NCBI GenBank assembly: GCA_945903925.1
Contig: CAMDPJ010000049.1
Span: 1 to 12,354 of the forward strand
Direction: 5' to 3'
DNA from: Chryseobacterium gleum
GTDB taxonomy: Bacteria; Bacteroidota; Bacteroidia; Flavobacteriales_C; GCA-002722245
Length of the DNA stretch: 12,354 nucleotides
The position numbers and the translations under genes are program-made. The notes under the pieces are model-generated. The model worked only from the letters and a program-made list of their open reading frames with translations, did not search any database and was not told where the DNA came from. Shown in pieces: positions 7,402-12,354 of the stretch (position 1 is the stretch's first letter; every line of letters starts with the position of its first letter).

Positions 7402-7480
7402 CGCCTACGGAAGTTTAGTTTTTGAAAAATATCAGCTTGACATTTAAATAGGTAACCCTACAATTGAAACTTACCCACAA

Positions 7481-7511
7481 TTGCATTTTACCAAAACTTC
7501 CTTTAGCTTTA
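7481..7511 (+). promoter_or_regulatory. Candidate Bacteroidota promoter for the HMG-CoA lyase-like gene
   Basis: A TTG at 7481-7483 and TAGCTTTA at 7504-7511 (7 of 8 with the specified bases of TAnnTTTG) are 20 nt apart, matching the -33/-7 pattern of Bacteroidota promoters. The -7 box ends only 4 nt before the ATG at 7516, so transcription would start at or very near the start codon, giving a leaderless or near-leaderless mRNA. This rests on a short motif match and could be chance. Confidence 0.35.
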
Positions 7512-7515
7512 AATC

Positions 7516-8373
7516 ATGTCAGAAAAAATAACATTGGTTGAATGTCCTCGTGATGCCATGCAAGGTTTGTATGATTTTATACCCACCGCCCAAAAAATAG
7601 AATATATCAACTTGCTCTTAAAAGTGGGATTTGATGTATTGGATTTCGGGAGTTTTGTTTCTCCAAAGGCCATTCCTCAAATGAAAGATACCGCTGAGGT
7701 ATTGGCTAATTTAGATTTGAGTGCTACCAAAAGTAAACTGCTGGCTATTATTGCCAATGAGCGCGGTGCCGAAGATGCTTGTAAACATAAAGAGATAAGC
7801 TATTTGGGGTTCCCTTTCTCTGTTTCAGAACAATTTCAATTGAGAAATACCAATGCCACGTGCGAACAATCGATGGATAGGGTGAAAGCGATTTTAGATT
7901 TGTGTAACAAGCACGATAAAAAATCGGTGGTTTATTTGTCGATGGCTTTTGGCAATCCTTATGAAGAAGAGTGGAATAACGATATCGTTGTTGAATGGGC
8001 GCAGAAACTAAAAGAAGCAGGAGTGGGGTTGATGGCGGTTTCTGATACCATTGGAACCTCTAATAAAGAATCAATCACAGCAGTTTTATCTGCTTTGCAA
8101 AATAATTTACCCGATGTTGAATTTGGTGTGCATTTGCACAGTCACCCTTTGCACTGGCAAGAAAAAATAGATGCTGCTTACCAAGTTGGCGTGCGAAGAT
8201 TTGAAGGTGCTATTAAGGGATTTGGCGGCTGTCCGATGGCCAAAGACGACCTCGTAGGCAATATGGCTACCGAAAATATTGTACTCTATTTAGAGAACAA
8301 AGGCTTGGATTTAGGCATCAATTCCTCGTTGTTTTTGCAGGCCCAAGCTATGGCTATTAAAATAATGAGCTAA
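7516..8373 (+). CDS. Hydroxymethylglutaryl-CoA lyase-family protein (divergent active site)
   Basis: A TIM-barrel lyase of the HMG-CoA lyase/DRE-TIM family. HMG-CoA lyase splits 3-hydroxy-3-methylglutaryl-CoA to acetoacetate and acetyl-CoA, the last step of leucine breakdown. The 285-residue length fits the core family. Residues aligning with the human active site are Arg12 and Asp13 (ECPRDAMQG), Asp43 where human has Glu72 (in LDFGSFVSPKAIPQ), His206 and His208 (VHLHSH), Cys239 (FGGCPMA) and Asn249 (GNMATE). The Cys-to-Asn spacing is one residue longer than in human. The substitution and the altered GCP loop could mean a different acyl-CoA substrate, but R/D, both His and Cys are all present, so lyase activity is likely. 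It is a single gene between two larger units. Confidence 0.8.
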   Translation: MSEKITLVECPRDAMQGLYDFIPTAQKIEYINLLLKVGFDVLDFGSFVSPKAIPQMKDTAEVLANLDLSATKSKLLAIIANERGAEDACKHKEISYLGFPFSVSEQFQLRNTNATCEQSMDRVKAILDLCNKHDKKSVVYLSMAFGNPYEEEWNNDIVVEWAQKLKEAGVGLMAVSDTIGTSNKESITAVLSALQNNLPDVEFGVHLHSHPLHWQEKIDAAYQVGVRRFEGAIKGFGGCPMAKDDLVGNMATENIVLYLENKGLDLGINSSLFLQAQAMAIKIMS

Positions 8374-8387
8374 GCGTTTCGTTAGCT
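8368..8387 (+). terminator. Hairpin overlapping the stop codon of the HMG-CoA lyase-like gene
   Basis: AGCTAA (8368-8373) pairs with TTAGCT (8382-8387), and an inner CG/CG adds two pairs past a bulged G (8374), giving an 8-bp A+T-leaning stem around TTT. No T-run follows, so an intrinsic terminator call is weak. It overlaps the -33 element of the candidate bamD promoter. Confidence 0.3.
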
Positions 8388-8408
8388 TAACCTGAATCAC
8401 TATTTTCG
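8377..8408 (+). promoter_or_regulatory. Candidate Bacteroidota promoter for the bamD cluster
   Basis: TTTC at 8377-8380 (a TTTG-like -33 element) and TATTTTCG at 8401-8408 (one mismatch to TAnnTTTG) are 20 nt apart. The -7 box ends 4 nt before the ATG at 8413, the same layout as in front of the HMG-CoA lyase-like gene, so the mRNA would start at or next to the ATG. This would drive bamD, the omega-like gene, coaBC and porD. It is a motif match only. Confidence 0.4.
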
Positions 8409-8412
8409 CGCT

Positions 8413-10101
8413 ATGAATTTGAAACCATACCTCGCCATTTTTATCATCATGCTCGCTTTTTCTTGCGACAGCTTTAAGAAAGTGCAAGAAAGCACCAACT
8501 ATGAGTACAAGTATGAGATGGCCAAAAAATATTACGACAAAGGAGATTATGAGCATGCATCTGAGTTGTACAAAGAGCTAATGCAGATTTATAGAGGTAC
8601 CCAAAAATCGGAATTGATTTTTTACTATTGGGTATATTGCGACTATCATTTAGAGGATTATCTTTTTGCGGCCCATCAGTTTCGAAGATTTGTGCAGGCT
8701 TTTCCTAGAAGTGAGTATGCCGAAGAAATTCAGCACATGATAGGTGTTTGCTACATGAAATTTTCCCCAGCTTATTATTTAGATCAAGAGCACACGCACA
8801 AATCCTTAGATGAATTTCAGTTATTTTTAGATAAATATCCTAAAGGAACCTATTCGGCACAAGCCAATGAGAGTGTAGATAAGTTGCAGGTGAAGTTGGA
8901 ACAAAAGGGCTTTGAATCGGTGAATTTGTACTACAAAATTGGCGAATATAAATCGTGCATGGTAACAGGAGAAGGGTTTTGCAATGATTTTCCCGATTCA
9001 AAAATGGTAGAGAATGTTCGTTTAATGATGGTTGAAAGTGCTTTCAATTATGCAGCAAAAAGTGTAGAGGAAAAGCAATTAGATCGATTTAAAGAGGTGA
9101 TTGTGCATGCCGATAAATTTATTGCAAAATATCCCGATGCTAAAAAATTAGAAGATGCTGTAAAATACAAAAGCAAAAGTATTGACAAGTTGAGTGGAAT
9201 AAAGTACAATTTGCCTAAGTACTATTTTGAAAAAGCCGATTACAAAAAGGCAATGAGTGGATTTGAAGAGCTGTTAAAGGCCAATGAGTTTAGCACACAA
9301 AGAAATGAACTGACCTATTATCGTTTAAAATCTCAGTATTTGTATGCTCAATCGGTGGAAGCCGATAAGAAATCGAATGAATTAATTGCGTATCGTTCTT
9401 TGTTCGAAAGAGCGAAAGAAAATGTTGATTTTACCGCATCAACGTATTTTCATGAATTGGAAAGAGATTACAAATTTGCTAGTAAGGCCATTCAAGTTTT
9501 ACCTTCTCAAATTGCCGATGAGTATTACGATATGTTGAACTTTGAAAAGGCGGCGAAGTACTATTTTTCGTATGCGGCTCAAACTGCAGATAAAGGAGAA
9601 CAACAAAAGTATGTGGTTCGCGGCTTAGAGTCGAAATTAAAAGAAGCTGAAAAGGCGAATGATTTTACTAAGCTTCAGAAATATGAGGAAATATTTCAAG
9701 CATATTCTAAATGGGAAAGTGTTTTGGATGGCTCTTCTTCAGCTTCAAAAGGCAAGTTTTATTGCGAGCAAGCTCTTGCTGCAAAAAACAGCTATCCTCT
9801 GGCGCTTTTTCAGGCCCAATGGGATAAAGAGAAGTACTCGTGGGTTAAGCTAGAAGCCAAAAAGCAATTAGATGAAGGAAAAGTGGGGGAATTTCAGGAT
9901 GAAATTGTATATTTGTGGGCTCTTTCTGAATACAAGTATGCTAAAAAGTCGGAGAAGTATGAGCGTAAAGCCCAATACTATAAGGCACTTGAGGCAGTTA
10001 AAGAGTTAAAGAAAAGAAGCTTTAAAAAACCCGAAACTTTAATAAAGTTAGAGGAATTGGAAGCTAAGATGAATGCTAAAATTGAAAAATTAAAGAAGTA
10101 A
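8413..10101 (+). CDS. bamD: BamD-like outer membrane assembly lipoprotein, about twice normal length
   Basis: BamD is the essential TPR lipoprotein of the Bam complex, which inserts beta-barrel proteins into the outer membrane. Here a signal peptide ends in LAFSC with lipidation at Cys18, followed by TPR-type helices: residues about 25-262 carry the BamD-like module (KYYDKGDYEHASELYKELM near 39-57, AAHQFRRFVQAFPRSEYAEEIQHMIG near 86-111, SLDEFQLFLDKYPKGTYS near 131-148). Usual BamD is about 250-280 residues; this one has 562. The second half begins with a segment resembling the first repeat (KYYFEKADYKKAMSGFEELL at about 269-288, then TQRNELTYY at 295-303 against TQKSELIFYY at 63-72), so internal duplication is likely. 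Later parts are helical and Lys/Glu-rich. It starts a tight cluster with the omega-like gene 3 bp downstream. BamD identity rests on the N-terminal half and on the gene order. Confidence 0.75.
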   Translation: MNLKPYLAIFIIMLAFSCDSFKKVQESTNYEYKYEMAKKYYDKGDYEHASELYKELMQIYRGTQKSELIFYYWVYCDYHLEDYLFAAHQFRRFVQAFPRSEYAEEIQHMIGVCYMKFSPAYYLDQEHTHKSLDEFQLFLDKYPKGTYSAQANESVDKLQVKLEQKGFESVNLYYKIGEYKSCMVTGEGFCNDFPDSKMVENVRLMMVESAFNYAAKSVEEKQLDRFKEVIVHADKFIAKYPDAKKLEDAVKYKSKSIDKLSGIKYNLPKYYFEKADYKKAMSGFEELLKANEFSTQRNELTYYRLKSQYLYAQSVEADKKSNELIAYRSLFERAKENVDFTASTYFHELERDYKFASKAIQVLPSQIADEYYDMLNFEKAAKYYFSYAAQTADKGEQQKYVVRGLESKLKEAEKANDFTKLQKYEEIFQAYSKWESVLDGSSSASKGKFYCEQALAAKNSYPLALFQAQWDKEKYSWVKLEAKKQLDEGKVGEFQDEIVYLWALSEYKYAKKSEKYERKAQYYKALEAVKELKKRSFKKPETLIKLEELEAKMNAKIEKLKK

Positions 10102-10104
10102 ACC

Positions 10105-10458
10105 ATGGATTACAAAAAAACAAAAGCGGCAAGCAGCACTATCACAAGAGACGTTAATGCTTTTACAAATGATGGTAATATCTACGAAGTAATCAATGTA
10201 TTGGCTAAAAGAGCTAACCAAATTGGTGTTGATTTGAAAACAGAATTGAACCAAAAATTGGAAGAGTTTGCAACCGCTACAGATAGCTTAGAAGAGGTTT
10301 TTGAAAACCGTGAACAAATTGAAATCTCTAAATTTTATGAGCGTTTACCTAAACCAGGTTTAATTGCTTCTAAAGAGTGGGAAGACGGCGAAATCTACTA
10401 TAGAAATCCGTCTAAAGAACAGCCAGAAGCGGAAACAAAAGAAGTGTCTAACGACTAA
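10105..10458 (+). CDS. rpoZ: Bacteroidota-type RNA polymerase omega-like subunit
   Basis: A 117-residue protein whose segment NIYEVINVLAKRANQI (residues 25-40) matches the omega/Rpb6 core, where family members have a similar E-x7-A-[KR]-R-A-x2-[IL] helix. The remainder (KFYERLPKPGLIASKEWEDGEIYY at about 77-99) and an acidic tail resemble the omega-like proteins annotated in Bacteroidota, which are longer and more divergent than E. coli omega. Omega helps assemble and stabilise the beta-prime subunit. It starts 3 bp after bamD and lies 20 bp before coaBC. The family call is good; equivalence to E. coli omega is inference. Confidence 0.8.
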   Translation: MDYKKTKAASSTITRDVNAFTNDGNIYEVINVLAKRANQIGVDLKTELNQKLEEFATATDSLEEVFENREQIEISKFYERLPKPGLIASKEWEDGEIYYRNPSKEQPEAETKEVSND

Positions 10459-10478
10459 TTAATTACTTTTTTGTCTTC

Positions 10479-11681
10479 ATGCTTAAAGGCAAAAAAATAT
10501 TGATTGGAGTTACCGCAAGTATAGCGGCTTATAAAATAGCCCAACTTGTTAGAATATTAAAGAAAGAAGAAGCGGAAGTGAAAGTTGTAATGACTCCTTC
10601 CGCTTCTGATTTTATAACCCCCCTCACTTTATCTGTATTATCGGAAAACAAGGTATTGTCGGCATTTTCCAATGCAGACGGAGTTTGGAACAATCACGTT
10701 GATTTAGGCTTGTGGGCCGATATGATGGTGATTGCGCCAGCCAGTGCCAACACATTGAGTAAAATGGCTCATGGCGCTTGTGATAATTTATTGATGGCGG
10801 TTTATCTTTCTGCCCGATGTAAAGTATTGTTTGCTCCTGCGATGGATGTGGATATGTTCCAGCATCCAGCAACCAAAGAGAATATAGAAAAGCTAAAGAC
10901 TTTCGGAAATATCATAATTCAGCCAGGGGTAGGCTTATTGGCCTCGGGTTTAATAGGCGAAGGCAGAATGGCCGAACCAGAAGAAATTGTAGAGCATATT
11001 AAATTTCATTTGAGTGCTCAACCTTTGCTGGGGAAAAAGGCTTTGGTGACCTCCGGTCCCACATACGAAGCTATCGACCCTGTTCGTTTTGTGGGTAATC
11101 ATTCTTCGGGAAAAATGGGTGTTGCCATTGCCGAAGAATTGGCTAGAAAAGGGGCGGATGTGACATTGATTATTGGTCCGTCGGATGTGAAAACCATCGT
11201 TCCTAATATTTATAGAATAGATGTGCAATCGGCGCAACAAATGTATGATGCTGCAAATGCTAATTTTGAAAATGTGTCTATTGCCGTTTTAGCCGCAGCT
11301 GTTGCCGATTATTCACCTGTGGAGAAAGCGGAGCAAAAAATCAAAAAGAAAGAAGATCAATTTACTTTGCAGCTTCAAAAAACGAAAGATATTTTAGCGC
11401 ATTTAGGAAGTACTAAAACCAAGCAGCAAACTGTTGTGGGCTTTGCTATGGAGACCGAAAATGAAGAAGAAAATGCGGCGCAAAAGGCTAAAAATAAAAA
11501 TGCCGAATTCATTGTTCTCAATTCTGTGAGCGCCCAAAACGAAGCATTCGGAAGTGATTACAATACCGTTTCATTCGTGAATACTAAAGGCAAGTACAAA
11601 ACGTTTGAGAAGAAGTCGAAAAAAGAAATTGCTGCAGATATCGTTGAAGAAATCATTTTGATAAGTCAAAAAAATGAATAA
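10479..11681 (+). CDS. coaBC: Bifunctional phosphopantothenoylcysteine decarboxylase / phosphopantothenate-cysteine ligase
   Basis: A 400-residue CoaBC catalysing two consecutive steps of coenzyme A synthesis: joining 4'-phosphopantothenate to cysteine with CTP, then FMN-dependent decarboxylation. The N-terminal CoaC domain (about 1-180) has the catalytic His73 (NNHVDLGLWAD), PASANT (87-92) and PAMDVDM (120-126); the CoaB domain (about 186-395) has SGPTYEAIDPVRFVGNHSSGKMG (192-214, with Asn207 at the E. coli Asn210 position), AAAVADY (272-278) and KIKK (287-290). Two residues differ from E. coli: Asn125 of the PAMN motif is Asp123, and the active-site Cys158 of ACGD is Ser156 (ASGLIGEGRM). 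I recall the ASG form from Bacteroidota, so it is probably lineage-typical and not inactivation. The stop overlaps porD by 8 bp. Confidence 0.93.
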   Translation: MLKGKKILIGVTASIAAYKIAQLVRILKKEEAEVKVVMTPSASDFITPLTLSVLSENKVLSAFSNADGVWNNHVDLGLWADMMVIAPASANTLSKMAHGACDNLLMAVYLSARCKVLFAPAMDVDMFQHPATKENIEKLKTFGNIIIQPGVGLLASGLIGEGRMAEPEEIVEHIKFHLSAQPLLGKKALVTSGPTYEAIDPVRFVGNHSSGKMGVAIAEELARKGADVTLIIGPSDVKTIVPNIYRIDVQSAQQMYDAANANFENVSIAVLAAAVADYSPVEKAEQKIKKKEDQFTLQLQKTKDILAHLGSTKTKQQTVVGFAMETENEEENAAQKAKNKNAEFIVLNSVSAQNEAFGSDYNTVSFVNTKGKYKTFEKKSKKEIAADIVEEIILISQKNE

Positions 11682-12354
11682 AATAATTGCCTTACTACTG
11701 TTGTTTGCAGCGCCCTTAGCTTTTTCTCAAGAGTTGAATTGCACTGTGGATATTAACTATCAGCAAATCACAGGTGCCGATCCTTCGGTGTACCAAAAAA
11801 TGAAAAAAGACATTTTCGATTTCATGAACAATAGAAAATGGACCAACGATATGTACGCTTTGGTAGAGAAAATTGAATGTAATTTTTTCATTACTATCAG
11901 TAAAGTGGCCGATGACAATGCTTCGTTTACCGCCAGTTTGCAGGTGCAGTCATCTCGCCCAATTTACGGCACCAATTTGAAGGCGGCCATGTTGAGTATT
12001 CAAGACGATAATTTTAATTTTACTTATTCGTTAAATCAGGCTTTAGATTACACAGATAACGAAGCAATTTCTAATCTTACATCTGTGCTGGCTTATTATG
12101 CATACATCATTTTGGCGTACGATCACGACAGTTTTTCTTTAAAAGGTGGAAGTGATTATTTCCAAAAAGCGCTTAATGTATTGAATAACAATTCGGGACA
12201 AGCGGGATGGACTTCCAACGATGGAAATCAAGGCAGATACTGGTTGATAGAGAACTTAATGAACCCTGTTTACGACCCCATTAGAACATGTAATTACAAC
12301 TACCACCGATTGGGAATGGATATAATGTCGAACGACCCTGTGAAGGGCCGTCAG
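11674..12354 (+). CDS. porD: PorD-type (DUF4835) type IX secretion component, 3' end cut by the window
   Basis: The frame runs from the ATG at 11674 to the window edge, giving 227 residues with no stop, so the C-terminus is missing; DUF4835 proteins are usually near 300 residues. The N-terminus MNKIIALLLLFAAPLAFSQELNC is a signal peptide with cleavage likely after Ser18, and QELNCTVDINYQQITGADPSVYQKMKKDIFDFMNNRKWT is characteristic of the DUF4835 family. Later landmarks are QVQSSRPIYGTN (about residues 90-101), a DYFQKALNVLNNN segment and GRYWLIENLMNP. The family is annotated as a periplasmic or outer-membrane component linked to the T9SS. The ATG overlaps coaBC by 8 bp, so translation is probably coupled, and the order coaBC-porD is one I recall from Bacteroidota; recN often follows. 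Confidence 0.88.
   Translation, partial: MNKIIALLLLFAAPLAFSQELNCTVDINYQQITGADPSVYQKMKKDIFDFMNNRKWTNDMYALVEKIECNFFITISKVADDNASFTASLQVQSSRPIYGTNLKAAMLSIQDDNFNFTYSLNQALDYTDNEAISNLTSVLAYYAYIILAYDHDSFSLKGGSDYFQKALNVLNNNSGQAGWTSNDGNQGRYWLIENLMNPVYDPIRTCNYNYHRLGMDIMSNDPVKGRQ

Overview
The window comes from an A+T-rich member of the phylum Bacteroidota (Bacteroidetes). The evidence is a type IX secretion (T9SS) C-terminal sorting domain on one exported protein, a PorD-type (DUF4835) gene, a Bacteroidota-style RNA polymerase omega-like gene, the order bamD - omega - coaBC - porD that I recall from this phylum, almost no strong Shine-Dalgarno sequences, and two promoter candidates resembling the TTG/TAnnTTTG pattern. 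The genus cannot be fixed from what is visible.

Layout, left to right. (1) 1-224: the 3' end of an RmlD-like sugar-nucleotide reductase. (2) 225-391: a gap dominated by a 39-bp near-perfect inverted repeat. (3) 392-2770, plus strand: a membrane-anchored double helix-hairpin-helix protein, coupled by an ATGA overlap to apt (adenine salvage), then an acyl-CoA dehydrogenase. (4) 2771-2845: a heptamer-based palindrome that may end the acyl-CoA dehydrogenase transcript. (5) 2846-3421, plus: a UPF0316-type membrane protein, convergent with the next block. (6) 6290 down to 3439, minus: two exported proteins, an unknown with a calcium-loop-like motif and a T9SS cargo with Asp-box repeats. (7) 6427-7401, plus: an unrecognised 82-residue protein and a class I methyltransferase, 9 bp apart. 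(8) 7516-8373, plus: a divergent HMG-CoA lyase-family enzyme. (9) 8413 to the window end, plus: a tight four-gene cluster of a double-length BamD-like lipoprotein, omega-like subunit, coaBC and porD (cut by the window edge).

Most of the window is housekeeping or conserved phylum-specific sequence. I see no defence system, phage, plasmid, transposase, CRISPR array or RNA gene. The acyl-CoA dehydrogenase and HMG-CoA lyase would both fit branched-chain amino acid (leucine) breakdown, but they are not adjacent and that link is inference. The last cluster joins outer-membrane assembly (BamD), transcription (omega), coenzyme A synthesis (CoaBC) and protein secretion (PorD). The PorD component and the T9SS cargo show that the organism exports proteins by type IX secretion.

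The points most worth a second look are the BamD-like protein, about twice the usual length with an apparent internal repeat; the two intergenic palindromes; the substituted key residues in CoaBC and the HMG-CoA lyase-like enzyme; and two promoter candidates that would give leaderless mRNAs.
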